NCBI GenBank assembly: GCA_016722465.1
Contig: JADKJC010000013.1
Location: 1,240,001-1,304,000, forward strand
DNA length: 64,000 bases
Source of the DNA: Chitinophagaceae bacterium
Lineage (GTDB): Bacteria; Bacteroidota; Bacteroidia; Chitinophagales; Chitinophagaceae
Direction of reading: 5' to 3'
The position numbers and the translations under genes are program-made. The notes beneath the pieces were generated by a model that was given only the letters and a program-made list of their open reading frames with translations, ran no database searches and had not been told where the DNA came from. Below are positions 45,801-54,334 of this stretch, in pieces (positions within the stretch are counted from its first letter, which is position 1; every line of letters begins with the position of its first letter).

Positions 45801-47922
45801 CCTGCCATTTAGCATACAGTACCACGTTGGCAGCGCCTAATGTTAAAGTAGCAGCACCGGTGGCGGCATAGTCTGTTCCCAAACCACTTGCCAGGGTATT
45901 CCATCCGCTAAAAGTAGCACCCGTTTTAGTAAGGCTGCCCGAGTTGGTAAGCACGGTTACCACGGAGCCAAAATTGTAGGGGCTGCTTGGGTCAACTGGG
46001 GCGGTGCCGCCTGTATTGCCATTAGCATTGTAGGTTACAGTGTAAGTATTGATTTGCCATTGTGCAAACAGAACTGTATTTGCTGCAATACTTGGTATCA
46101 TATTACCTTGAATATAAGGTGTGCCGCTACCATCTGCGGTCGTATTCCAACCATTAAAGGAATAACCTGTTTTTACAAGTGAGCCGGGGCCCAATACAGT
46201 TGGGCTTGAACCAAAAGCATAAGGGCTGCTGGGATCCACCGGTGCAGTACCACCTGTATTGGTATTGCCGTTATAAGTTACCGTGTAAGTAACTGGACTC
46301 CATTGAGCAAACAATGTTGTATTGGCGGCAAGACCAGTGATAGTACCTCCTGCAGCATAAGCAGTTCCACTGCCATTTGCTGCAGTATTCCAGCCGGTGA
46401 AATTGTAGTTTGTTCTTGTTAATGTACCGGCACCCAGCACGGTAACATTGGAGTTGTAATTGTATGGGCTGGAAGGATCAACCGGAACAGAGCCGCCATC
46501 GCTACCGTTGCCATCATACGTTACTGTATAAGTATTGATAGTCCATTGTGCATATAATGTAACACTTGCCAAGATGTTTGAAATGGTTCCGCCGGAACTA
46601 TAAGCAGTTCCGCTGCCATTGGCAGCCGTATTCCATCCAGCGAAAGTAAAACCTGTTCTTACCAATGAGCCTTCGCTCAGTACCGTTACATTGGAGCCTG
46701 AAGCATAAGGACTGCTGGGATCAACAGGGGCTATTCCCCCTGTGTTACCATTGCCGTCATAAATAACTCCATAACTGTTGGCGGGTATCCATTGAGCAAA
46801 AAGTGTAACAGCTGCGGCGATACCTGTTATTGTTCCACCTGCCGCATAAGCCGTGCCGCTGCCATTGGCTGCGGTATTCCAGCCGTTGAAAGAGAAGCCT
46901 GTTTTAGTGAGCGTGCCCTCATTCAGTACGGTTACGTTCGAATTGTAATTGTAAGGGCTGGAGGGGTCAACGGGGGCAGAGCCGCCATCATTGCCGTTGC
47001 CATCATAAGTTAATGCATAAGTATTAATGGTCCATTGTGCATACAAGGTTGTATTGGCTGCGATTCCTGTTATTGTACCACCGGCTGAGTACGCAGTACC
47101 ACTTCCATTAGCTGCTGTATTCCAGCCGGAGAATGTGTAGCCGTTTTTTACCAATGTACCGGCACCCAGTACAGTAACATTGGATCCTGAAACATAAGGG
47201 CTACTGGGGTCAACAGGGGCTGTGCCGCCAGTGTTGGTGTTTCCATTATAAAGCACATTGTAATTTACAACAGTTGGGGTAACGGCACCATTTACGGTAA
47301 TGTCATTTCCAACGCCATCGCCAGGCCCACCAGTTCCCCCGACCGCCTCGGCAAACCCGTATAAACGGTAAGTAACAGCCGTTGATGAATTAGATTGTGC
47401 AAACGTAAAAGTAAAAGTCTGCGTAGTCGTATTGTCTGTAACTGTTTTTGCAGCATCCAGGTCGGCACCATAACTATCAAGCGAATTCCTTAAGGCCACC
47501 TGTGTTAACCCGGTTGCAGATCTCTGTAATTGTATTACAACTGAACTAACTGAAAATTGATAACCGCTATTGGGGGTTATCGTAAATTCCATGTAATCAT
47601 TACCAGTAACTGCATTAGCTATCGAGGTTATTGCCCAACTGCTGGCATTAAAACGATCTGCATTTGCACCAGCTGTTAATCCGGCACCTCTCGAGATGGT
47701 TGAAGCAGTAAGATTTACGTTGTTGGTATTAGAAGAAGCAGTGGCTTCGCTTCCGGCTAACCCAGCGAAATCAAATGTCAAAATTTGCGATTGACTAACG
47801 TTCCCTAAAAAAAACAGGAAAGTGGCCAACGCAATAAACATTTTGAAAAACCGCTTACCCAATAAAAAACTGGGATTGGCAAAACCTGCATCAAGTGCAG
47901 CGATTGGTGTAGAATTAAGCAT
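42841..47922 (-). CDS. Giant T9SS-secreted protein with six InlB-type B repeats
   Basis: A 1693-residue protein. A signal-anchor-like hydrophobic segment near residues 28-46 (ALATFLFFLGNVSQSQ) suggests the start is at 47922 or at a later ATG near 47841. Residues about 47-215 are a beta-rich domain of unknown family. Residues about 221-672 are six copies of a 74-77-residue repeat, each with NGNTNTGGTAPVDPSSPY or a near copy, GWNTAANGSGT, and AQW: the Listeria-Bacteroides (Flg_new/InlB B) repeat. A laminin-G-like segment, a beta domain, and a T9SS tail (SPNPVEGGVVNLQF) follow. It is probably a surface adhesin. Confidence 0.88.
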   Translation of the reverse strand: MLNSTPIAALDAGFANPSFLLGKRFFKMFIALATFLFFLGNVSQSQILTFDFAGLAGSEATASSNTNNVNLTASTISRGAGLTAGANADRFNASSWAITSIANAVTGNDYMEFTITPNSGYQFSVSSVVIQLQRSATGLTQVALRNSLDSYGADLDAAKTVTDNTTTQTFTFTFAQSNSSTAVTYRLYGFAEAVGGTGGPGDGVGNDITVNGAVTPTVVNYNVLYNGNTNTGGTAPVDPSSPYVSGSNVTVLGAGTLVKNGYTFSGWNTAANGSGTAYSAGGTITGIAANTTLYAQWTINTYALTYDGNGNDGGSAPVDPSSPYNYNSNVTVLNEGTLTKTGFSFNGWNTAANGSGTAYAAGGTITGIAAAVTLFAQWIPANSYGVIYDGNGNTGGIAPVDPSSPYASGSNVTVLSEGSLVRTGFTFAGWNTAANGSGTAYSSGGTISNILASVTLYAQWTINTYTVTYDGNGSDGGSVPVDPSSPYNYNSNVTVLGAGTLTRTNYNFTGWNTAANGSGTAYAAGGTITGLAANTTLFAQWSPVTYTVTYNGNTNTGGTAPVDPSSPYAFGSSPTVLGPGSLVKTGYSFNGWNTTADGSGTPYIQGNMIPSIAANTVLFAQWQINTYTVTYNANGNTGGTAPVDPSSPYNFGSVVTVLTNSGSLTKTGATFSGWNTLASGLGTDYAATGAATLTLGAANVVLYAKWQEPLYESFSYTAGDNIGGNTAASGTNNNNWTTHSNSQTGTIAVTAGSLSYTGLKAPTGNKVRLPGSNATTPRDVNRAIAVGTSSVAYYSFLLNVADATQLGVGGDYFTGIGGTAGTSVTILYSRLNIKSVNAAANYRLAINNVSTGGTPTFTDFATDLNFGTTYLVVIKYDLNGANPDIASLWVNPASLGGAEPGGNVTNSSGTANQTTFASIFFRNTAATPKADIDEVRVGTTWAEVTPTDNFTITATAQTTGGSISPSGAVSVSSGSNQAFTITTDPCNDIADVIVDGATSVLGDLVGNTYTFTNVTADHTIDVYFNPSTSTTWTGAVNTDWDNAGNWTSCVPNATLDVIIPVASPQPVLNVDAEVNSLTIDNAASLSLNGKTLTINGGLTSSATAAIIGSDASNLVMNSTNTIISSGAIRLHNLTINGGTTTLGSAVEISGGTATVLPGELSVQAGSQLQSNGFLTIKSNAFGTGRVAAGDDAGNYVTGDVTVERYIPANTFRSWRLLSVPTFGSGQTIRQAWQEGVANPSPLQNNLPGFGTQITGTGALATAQANGFDNITQSAALLSWTGTAWAGVPGTNTSITTAAGKKGLFLYIRGERSQGVTNSSSSPTATTLRTTGQLYQGTQAIPGFSANSFNLVGNLYASAIDFTQLNRTGGVSNLFYVWDSKKLVGSSLGTYQTFSGTNSFQCLIGGGSYTLGQPNTKIESGQAFFVQTGASAGTITLNEGSKVGNGANLGFRPVNPASLVKIDTRLYAANSAEIADANVVVFDNRYSNEVAEEDAIKLANGTENFGIQKGEKIIAIEGRKMIANTETISFNMSNLKQQEYTLEIAPQNMATQGLEATLEDSYLKTSTAISMENATTVKFTVDANAASKSANRFTIAFKKAVVLPVVDVKPAFVISPNPVEGGVVNLQFKNQPAGNYVVRIVSNNGQAVASSKIAHAGGTATQLLNLPAQLTAGMYQVEIIAANKTIITQSLLVK
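45810..47265 (-). repeat. DNA tandem repeats encoding six InlB B-type units
   Basis: Six in-frame units of about 225-230 bases each. The codon choice drifts but PVDPSSPY, VTVL and GWNTAANGSGTAY blocks are strongly kept. The repetition at the DNA level makes recombination or assembly collapse possible. Confidence 0.85.
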
Positions 47923-48359
47923 AAAGTGGTATTTGATTTTGAGAACTTGATTGCAAAATTGAAGTAGTGTTTAATAAGTATACAGAAACCGGATGCAAGA
48001 TTAGGGGAAAAACAAAAAGCTTCCTAACAAATAAGTTTGTACAAGGCGTATTTAATGATAAGTTAACCGTGAAGGCGTTTATTGTCTGGTAAAGTTGCCT
48101 CATCTATCAATGATAATTTAAAGGGTGGTTTACAGGCATCCTGTAAAGCATGGTAATTCAAATAATGGATGATCACTGGCAGCAAACAACGAGTTCAAAA
48201 AGGGATCAGGATGGAGAGGGCGTAAAGTAAGATATTTTTTTAAAAGCCTTTGTTTTAATGAAATATTTTTTTCAACAGTGTGGAAAAGCTGCATTTTTTT
48301 CAGGAAATCTTTTTATGCAGAAAAAATCACCTGTTTATTCAACGCACTGAACAGTTTGA
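47923..48359. other. Non-coding gap upstream of the 42841-47922 gene
   Basis: Very AT-rich, with no gene that I can support. It should contain the adhesin promoter and the end of the thioredoxin-like gene's transcript. Confidence 0.5.
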
Positions 48360-49081
48360 CTAAACCCTGTTATTTTTTGGAAGCAATTTATTTAAGGCCA
48401 TCAATATAGCTCCGTAGGCAAGCAGCGATAAAACCAACACCCAATAATACCGCTGCCAGGTTGCCGGTAATATTAAAAACTTCAGGAATGGGTGCTCCTT
48501 TTTACCGGCTGACTGGATATAAGCCACTGCACTGGCAGGGGTTGCTTTGATGATGCCGGTTTTATCCAGCAAAAAAAAAGCAGGATATCCTGTAACATTC
48601 AACCTGGCTGCCAGCTGTTTTATATTGATGTTATTGCCTGTACTGTCTGTTCCGTAATCCAGCAACAGGTGGTGCCAGTTGGCAACCGGCCTGCTCATGA
48701 AAGCAAACCGGGGGTCATCACCCTCGCCGCCGCCTTCCAGGCAGCAGCATCGTCAACAGAAATACTGATCACTGCTATTTCCTGTTCTTTTCCTTTTAAG
48801 TGTTCTTCAAACTGATTCATTTCAACAATGCAGGGCACACAGTTCCTGTACCAAAAGTCAATTACCGTCAACCGTGTTCCGGAAATATCCAGTGACACTG
48901 CATTGCCATGGACATCTTTTAGTGGAATGCTGGGAAATTGCCTGCCTGCCTGGCTGCTGAGTGCCTTCCGCTTTTGCTGCAGCCTGTAAGCCTTTAGTAC
49001 ATAAAAAGCATAGAAACTTACCATCAAAAACGGAAAGAAAAGAATCAGCTTTAAAACTAGTTTCAGCTTTACCGATGACAT
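48360..49081 (-). CDS. Membrane-anchored thioredoxin-like (TlpA-type) protein (frameshifted)
   Basis: The first frame (49081 to about 48730) has a membrane helix (LVLKLILFFPFLMVSFYAFY), then the reduction site FWYRNCVPCIVEMNQF (CxxC) and ISISVDDAAAWKAA. The frame shifts near 48725-48735. One base restores a second frame that reads GEGDDPRFAF followed by SRPVANWHHLLLDYG, and NVTGYPAFFLLDKTG with the cis-proline. It ends in a C-terminal membrane helix (YYWVLVLSLLAYGAILMA). The intact protein would be about 240 residues. It probably reduces periplasmic thiols. A partner cytochrome maturation gene is not seen nearby. Confidence 0.8.
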
Positions 49082-49210
49082 ACTTCAACTTGAGTGGATA
49101 ATTATTGCTGCCCCCGAAATTAAAGTTAAAATAAATTGCCCGGGTAGGCGTTTATAAATGGTTTATTATATTTGCCACGAAAGACGGCATAAACCTCAAA
49201 TAAAACGAAT

Positions 49211-49327
49211 ATGAAAAAGATCATCCTGATTGCCTTACTGCTTGTTACAGGTATTACAATGTTAAGCTCCTGTGGCCCCAGCAGAAAAGGAACCGGTTGC
49301 CCGATGTCAGACAATATCATTCATTAA
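49211..49327 (+). CDS. Very small lipoprotein upstream of ytxJ
   Basis: A 38-residue open frame: signal peptide of about 20 residues, lipobox MLSSC (LSSC) and a 17-residue mature part with a second cysteine (GTGCPMSD). An ATG at 49211 and a stop at 49325-49327 make it complete. It lies 16 bases before ytxJ on the same strand and is probably co-transcribed. No family is recognised, and short lipoproteins of this kind are easily missed. Confidence 0.6.
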   Translation: MKKIILIALLLVTGITMLSSCGPSRKGTGCPMSDNIIH

Positions 49328-49343
49328 TTGTAAGTACCCATTG

Positions 49344-49676
49344 ATGAACTGGATTGAACTGACCACTACAGAACAGCTTGAAACCATTAAAGAAAGATCG
49401 AAAGCAACACCGCAACTGATCTTCAAGCACAGTACCCGTTGCTCCATCAGCAGCGTAGTGAGGAGCAGGCTTGAAAGAACGGCAGCACCGGCGGATGTTG
49501 ACTTTTATTTTCTCGATCTCATCAGGCACCGCAATATCTCTGATAAAATTTCGGAGACATTTGCTGTTTACCACGAATCTCCACAAATACTCCTGATCAA
49601 AAATGGTGAATGTACTTATGATGAAAGCCATTCTGGTATCAATATGGATGAAATTGTGGAACAGGCGGGGAGGTGA
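49344..49676 (+). CDS. YtxJ-type bacillithiol-system redox protein (DUF2847)
   Basis: From the ATG at 49344 the protein is 110 residues. The thioredoxin-like fold with KHSTRCSISSVV (an SxxC-type active site with one conserved cysteine), FYFLDLIRHRNISDKISE and HESPQILLIKNG matches the YtxJ monothiol bacilliredoxin family. It would remove bacillithiol from proteins, which fits Bacteroidota, many of which make bacillithiol. It follows the small lipoprotein gene. Confidence 0.85.
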   Translation: MNWIELTTTEQLETIKERSKATPQLIFKHSTRCSISSVVRSRLERTAAPADVDFYFLDLIRHRNISDKISETFAVYHESPQILLIKNGECTYDESHSGINMDEIVEQAGR

Positions 49677-49739
49677 ATGGAAAGTGGGAGGAGAGTTTTC
49701 TAACCTTCAATTGTCCATTTTCAATTAAGAAAACTATCC
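49677..49739. repeat. Dispersed repeat in the gap after ytxJ
   Basis: Contains AGTGGGAGG and TCCATTTTCAATT, related in layout to the segments at 12301 and 27252. No gene is seen. Confidence 0.4.
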
Positions 49740-51205
49740 CTAATTGATTACTGCTGCTTTTCTGGCCATGGCAACCAATTGCCAGTAAGGTGGCCGGTAT
49801 CCATTTTCCAGTACAAAGTCTTTTACCAATCGCTCTGTTTGCACTTTCACTTTTTTATACATGGCAACAAAGGTTTGATTTTTTAATGCTCTTGTAGCGC
49901 TCATTCCTTCGGGGATAATGCCCACCCCGCCAACTATATTTTTTAGTACACACCATAATTTTATCACTCTTGCCATGGGCAGCTGCCAGTTGCTGTATCC
50001 AATTTTTTTTCCCTTGTCTGCTTCTTCCAGCAAAGCATCCATCACCGCATTGTCAATATGGTCTTTCATCAGTGTTTCAGGATTGCGCCACTCAGCCACC
50101 ACCGCCAGTTGGGGATCGTATTCCAGGTCGCTGGGCATCTGTGTGATGAAATGCTCCACACCAAAATCACTTAGCCAGTTCACCACGCCCTGCGATGAAA
50201 TGGCTGAACCTGCCTGCCACAATTGAATACCCATTTTTTGTAGGCATGCGAGGCCACTTCCGAACAGAACAAGGCTGTGCTGTCATTAAAATCCATTTTA
50301 AAATCGTACGGTATATGCCTGCTGAGTGCTTCGGTGCAGGCGGTTTTTGCTGCCTTGTGTGGCAACAACGGATCGGCCTTTAGCTGTGGCAAATCTGCTC
50401 TTGGCCTCAGTACCATGAAGCGTAGTTTTTTATCCCTGATGTATTGTTCAGCAGAAGCAACCGCCACCCCTTTTTCAATATGTGCTTCCACTAAATAAGG
50501 AACATTCGTTTTTTCATCCACATACAATAACGCCACATGCGAAAAATTTCCTGGGTAATTATTGCCCCTTGAAATCAATGCCGATACTTCTGCCCCACCC
50601 CTGGACAGGAAAAGGTCGCCGCTGTGTACTTCAATTCCAAAGATGCCGGCTGCAGGCGTCACCGATGATTCCGCCTTTCCCAACAAAACAGGATCAAAAG
50701 GAATGCTATCCGTTTGCAGCAGCACTTCTTCTGCCGCAGCCCTCATGCCATAGAGCAACTGGTAAATTTCATTTCGTGTATCCCTGTTGGTGATGTTACT
50801 GTATTGAGACTGTAATTTCACCAGGTTGCGTACCCTGCTGTAATAATTAATGAACGAATCCCTTAGCCCCGGCCCTGCAGCCACCAATGCTGCCAGGTGA
50901 AAATAATTGGACAAGATTGCATGATAAACGCTGCTGCTTATTTTGCCGGTATCAGCGGTTTTATACAAAGCGTTGGCTTTGGCGAACAGCTTATTGATAT
51001 CCGAATCAGTAAACAACCTGTTTTGTTTTTTTGCTGCAGCAAAATCCTGCTCCAGTGATTTCCATAGGGAATCCTGGTTCCAGGCAAATGGCTGGTCCCA
51101 AGCTTTTATGATCACCGGCTTGCAGGTATCGGGTATCATCAGCAAAAAATACAAAGGCACAAGAATGAATAACAGCCTTTTGATAACCCTTTTAAGTTGT
51201 TGCAT
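49740..51205 (-). CDS. YiiX/YebB-like permuted papain-fold (NlpC/P60-type) hydrolase (frameshifted)
   Basis: The first frame (51205 to about 50240) has an N-terminal membrane helix (LLFILVPLYFLLMI), a helical region, then VHSGDLFLSRGGAEVSALIS and NFSHVALLYVDEK, with the conserved histidine. LVEAHIEKGVAV and TALFCSEVASHAY bring the catalytic cysteine. The frame breaks at the T run 50234-50239 and continues in another frame as MGIQLWQAGSAISSQ, reaching 49740. The intact protein would be about 488 residues. The permuted papain fold suggests cleavage of peptide or acyl bonds in the envelope. The long C-terminal part has no recognised domain. Confidence 0.8.
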
Positions 51206-51324
51206 GCTGCAAAATAAGGGAATGTTTAAATGATACCGGCCTGAATAATAAATGCCGGTCTCAACTTTTTACTGAAACTGTTTTGACGATTAGTACTTCC
51301 CCTTACAATCAATTGAAGAGAGGA

Positions 51325-52380
51325 TTAACAGATACGGGGAAGTTGTTCTCCGGTTAAATAATTCACTACCCGTTTGCCACCAATACGGCTTTTTAAAATA
51401 ACTTTCCCGGGATGTTCATTGGTAACTTCTCCAATGATAGCCGCGTTGATTCCGCAATCCTGTTGCTTTAATTGCTGCAGAAATGCTGCTGCATTTTCTT
51501 TTTTTACCACCGCAATAAACAATCCTTCATTGGCTACATACAAAGGATCAAGCCCGAGCATTTCACAGGCGCCATCCACCTGCTCATCGATGGGAATCAA
51601 TTGCTGATCGATGTAATAACCAAGCCTGGTGAGTTCTGCTATTTCATTCAATACAGAAGCAACACCTCCCCTTGTCGGGTCACGGAGAAATTTAATACCA
51701 GTGCCAAATTTTTCAATAAGGCTGATTACAGTATGATTGAGATTGGCTGTATCGCTTTCTATACTGGTTTCAAATTCCAGCCCTTTACGCAAGCTCATGA
51801 TGGCAATACCATGAGTGGCAATATTACCACTTACAATGATCACATCGCCGGCCTCAATCCTGTTGTGATGGATGGCTGCTTTTGGATGAATGATGCCAAT
51901 GCCGGATGTATTGATAAATATTTTATCGCCCTTGCCTTTCTCCACCACCTTGGTATCACCGGTCACAATTTTTACATTGGCTTTATAGGCTGCTTCTTTA
52001 ATATTCACCAGCACTTCCCAAAACTCCTTCATGGCAAATCCTTCTTCAATGATAAAAGCCAGGGATAAATATTTTGCTTGGGCACCGCACATAGCCAGAT
52101 CATTAACGGTACCGTTAATGGCAAGGTCGCCGATATTACCACCGGGGAAAAAGATGGGAGAGATCACGTAGCTGTCGGTACTGAATGCCACCTTACCATT
52201 CAACTCAAAACTTGCACCATCATGCTGCTGATCCAACAGGTCATTTTTAAAAATATCAAACACCCCACTCTTCAACAAACGGTGCGTTAATAACCCACCA
52301 CTGCCATGCCCCAGTGTGATGACATCAAAATCAAATTTCGGCATCGGGCATTGTAAATTCATTTTTATTTTTCCAGTCAT
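51325..52380 (-). CDS. hypE: Hydrogenase maturation protein HypE
   Basis: From the ATG at 52380 the protein is about 351 residues; a longer frame upstream overlaps hypD and adds no domain. HypE converts the carbamoyl group on its C-terminal cysteine to a thiocyanate, donating cyanide to the Ni-Fe site. The motifs are LGHGSGGLLTHRL, the ATP-binding region around GGNIGDLAINGTVNDLAM and DPTRGGVASVLNEIA, and the essential C-terminus PRIC, which is intact. It is the last gene of the hyp operon, directly after hypD. Confidence 0.95.
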   Translation of the reverse strand: MTGKIKMNLQCPMPKFDFDVITLGHGSGGLLTHRLLKSGVFDIFKNDLLDQQHDGASFELNGKVAFSTDSYVISPIFFPGGNIGDLAINGTVNDLAMCGAQAKYLSLAFIIEEGFAMKEFWEVLVNIKEAAYKANVKIVTGDTKVVEKGKGDKIFINTSGIGIIHPKAAIHHNRIEAGDVIIVSGNIATHGIAIMSLRKGLEFETSIESDTANLNHTVISLIEKFGTGIKFLRDPTRGGVASVLNEIAELTRLGYYIDQQLIPIDEQVDGACEMLGLDPLYVANEGLFIAVVKKENAAAFLQQLKQQDCGINAAIIGEVTNEHPGKVILKSRIGGKRVVNYLTGEQLPRIC

Positions 52381-52399
52381 GATTGTGTGTTGAATAAAA

Positions 52400-53502
52400 T
52401 TATGGCGCAACCAACTCATCCGCCTGAGCATAGTGATAATAGGCTGCACAGGAGCCTTCGCTGCTTACCATGGGTGCACCCAACGGATGCTCTGGTTTGC
52501 ATTTGTTGCCAAAATTCGGGCATTGCTTTGGCTTCTTTAATCCTTTCATAATATCCCCGCTGATGCATTCCTTGTTTTCTTCCGCAGTTGGCAGGTTCAG
52601 TTTGAATTTTAATCTTGCATTGAATTTTTTATACTGCTCATTCACTTCGTATCCGCTTTGTGGAATAGCGCCAATGCCACGCCATATCCTGTCACTCACC
52701 GTAAACACTTCCTTTATCGTTTCCTGTGCCATTTTATTTCCTTCCCGCTGCACATACCTTGCATACTGGTTCTCTACTTTGTATTCGCCTTTTCCAGTTG
52801 CTGCACTGCCATCAGGATTCCCTGCAACAAATCAACCGGTTCAAAACCGGTAACAACAACCGGTGTTTTGTATTTTGCTGCAACCGGGTAATATTCTTCC
52901 ATGCCCATGATGGTACATACATGGCCGGCTGCTAAAAAGGCATCAATGGTATTTTCATCATCACTCAATATCGCTTCCATAGCCGGCGGCACCAATACAT
53001 GCGATGCTAAAATACTGTAATTGGTAATGCCCATTTTTGCAGCGTGTATCACACTGAGTGCATTGGCCGGAGCAGTTGTCTCGAAACCTACTGCAAAAAA
53101 CACCACTTCTTTATCGGGATTGTCTTTTGCCACCATCACTGCTTCCAATGGAGAATACAATATCCGCACATCAGCACCTGCTGCTTTTACTTCCAGCAGG
53201 TTTTTATGACTGCCGGGCACACGAAGCATATCACCGAACGAACACAGAATAACATTGGATTGCTGTGCCAGGTAAACTGCTTCGTCAATCACACTTACAC
53301 TCGTAACACAAACAGGGCAACCGGGACCATGGACCATCGTGATATTATCCGGCAACATTTCCAAAATGCCATTCTTCACCAGGCTATGCGTTTGCCCGCC
53401 GCAGATCTCCATTAAAGTCCATGGCTTTGTGGTAATGCGGTGAATTTCATCAATGAACTCTTTTGCCAGTTCAGGGTTACGGTATTCGGAGAGGTATTTC
53501 AT
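52400..53502 (-). CDS. hypD: Hydrogenase maturation protein HypD (frameshifted)
   Basis: The first frame (53502 to about 52780) has [32 protein letters not shown] and [13 protein letters not shown], the HypD iron-cyanide scaffold region. A shift at the TTTT run 52790-52793 ends this frame. Restoring one base continues the protein into a second frame ([19 protein letters not shown] and [20 protein letters not shown]) ending at 52400. It also contains the C-terminal cysteines for the [4Fe-4S] cluster ([22 protein letters not shown]). The intact protein would be about 367 residues. HypD assembles the Fe(CN)2CO core with HypC. Because all other hyp genes are intact, a sequencing error is likely. 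Confidence 0.92.
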
Positions 53503-53506
53503 TATT

Positions 53507-53586
53507 GATTGAATGAGTGAATGAATGAGTGAGTGAATGAGTGAATGAATGAATGAGTGAATGAGTGAATGAGTGAATGAGTGAAT
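53507..53586. repeat. GAAT/GAGT tetranucleotide microsatellite between hypD and the four-helix gene
   Basis: About twenty copies of GAAT and GAGT in mixed order run over 80 bases just after the hypD start codon on the minus strand. The same kind of repeat occurs on the other side of the four-helix gene (54015-54079). It could be prone to slippage. Confidence 0.85.
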
Positions 53587-53948
53587 TATTGTGATGCTGT
53601 TTTTCTTGCTTTTGACAGCACCATTAGTATAGCTGTTGTTTCTGCCTTCAGTTCTTGAATAAAAGGCTGGTTAAATATCTCAGCTTCTTCTATCAATTCC
53701 AGCCAAAACAACGTTTCATCACACTCTTCAATAGTGATACTCAATTTTGCATAAAACTCAGCTTTAGACCTACCCCTGCATGCTGCACGGTAATTTGCTG
53801 CAACGGATGATGCACACCTTAACAGTTGCTTTCCGGTGATTTTAGCCTCTTCCACTTTAGGCAACATCCTAAACAATTTAATAACTTCAACTGCAAGGTG
53901 CTTTGTCCGTTTCTTAAATGCTTCAATAAACATTTCCTTTTCTGCCAT
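53586..53948 (-). CDS. Four-helix-bundle protein (23S rRNA intervening-sequence type)
   Basis: A 120-residue helical protein. The conserved core ([31 protein letters not shown], spanning about residues 39-69) and the following [17 protein letters not shown] match the family first found in 23S rRNA intervening sequences (TIGR02436). Such genes are scattered in Bacteroidota as mobile or laterally moved single genes of unknown function. Here it sits between hypD and hypC, separating the hyp operon, and is flanked by tetranucleotide repeats on both sides. It is unlikely to take part in hydrogenase maturation. Confidence 0.85.
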   Translation of the reverse strand: MAEKEMFIEAFKKRTKHLAVEVIKLFRMLPKVEEAKITGKQLLRCASSVAANYRAACRGRSKAEFYAKLSITIEECDETLFWLELIEEAEIFNQPFIQELKAETTAILMVLSKARKTASQ

Positions 53949-54014
53949 AGTAAAGTATTTTACTTACCCAAAAAGAATTTCAACCAAACCAACCGATATT
54001 ATGTTACACAAACC

Positions 54015-54079
54015 CATTCTATCATTCTATCATACTATCATTCTATCATTCCATCATTCATTCATTCACTCATTCATTC
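54015..54079. repeat. ATTC/ATTCTATC-type tetranucleotide repeat at the hypC 3' end
   Basis: On the minus strand it reads as GAAT, GATA and GAGT units, related to the 53507-53586 repeat. The hypC stop codon (54074-54076) lies inside it. Confidence 0.75.
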
Positions 54080-54328
54080 CCCCAACTCTTCCACCTCCCC
54101 CATCTCTTTCAAATAACTGAAAACTTTTTTGGCCTCTTCCTCATCCACCACACTGATGGCTACCCCAACATGCACCAGTACATAATCATCAATATTTGCT
54201 TCAGGCACCATACATAAATTCACTTCTTTGGTAATGCCGCCAAAAGAAACTTTCCCAAACCGGAATGTTTCATCCAGCTGGTTAGTAATGGAAAGTATTT
54301 TGCCGGGAATTGCTAAGCACATAATCAA
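54074..54328 (-). CDS. hypC: Hydrogenase maturation chaperone HypC
   Basis: A short protein of about 82 residues when started at the MCLAIPGK (54322) and 84 from 54328. The cysteine after Met is essential for iron-centre transfer to the large subunit; MCLAIPGKILSI and KVSFGGITKEVNLCMVPEANIDDYVLVHVGVAIS are the full family pattern. Its last residues (EVEELGE) and its stop lie within a repeat-bounded tail. It precedes the four-helix insertion and hypD and follows hypF by six bases. Confidence 0.95.
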   Translation of the reverse strand: MIMCLAIPGKILSITNQLDETFRFGKVSFGGITKEVNLCMVPEANIDDYVLVHVGVAISVVDEEEAKKVFSYLKEMGEVEELGE

Positions 54329-54334
54329 TTTATT

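Noticed and set aside
45810..47265. CRISPR or transposon repeat in the InlB region
   Set aside because: Units of about 225 bases are in frame with a surface protein and encode a known protein repeat.
52400..53502. Programmed frameshift in hypD
   Set aside because: The break lies at a T4 run with no slippery heptamer or stimulatory hairpin, and several unrelated genes show the same type of indel.
53507..53586. Microsatellite as a CRISPR-like repeat
   Set aside because: Tetranucleotide units without spacers.
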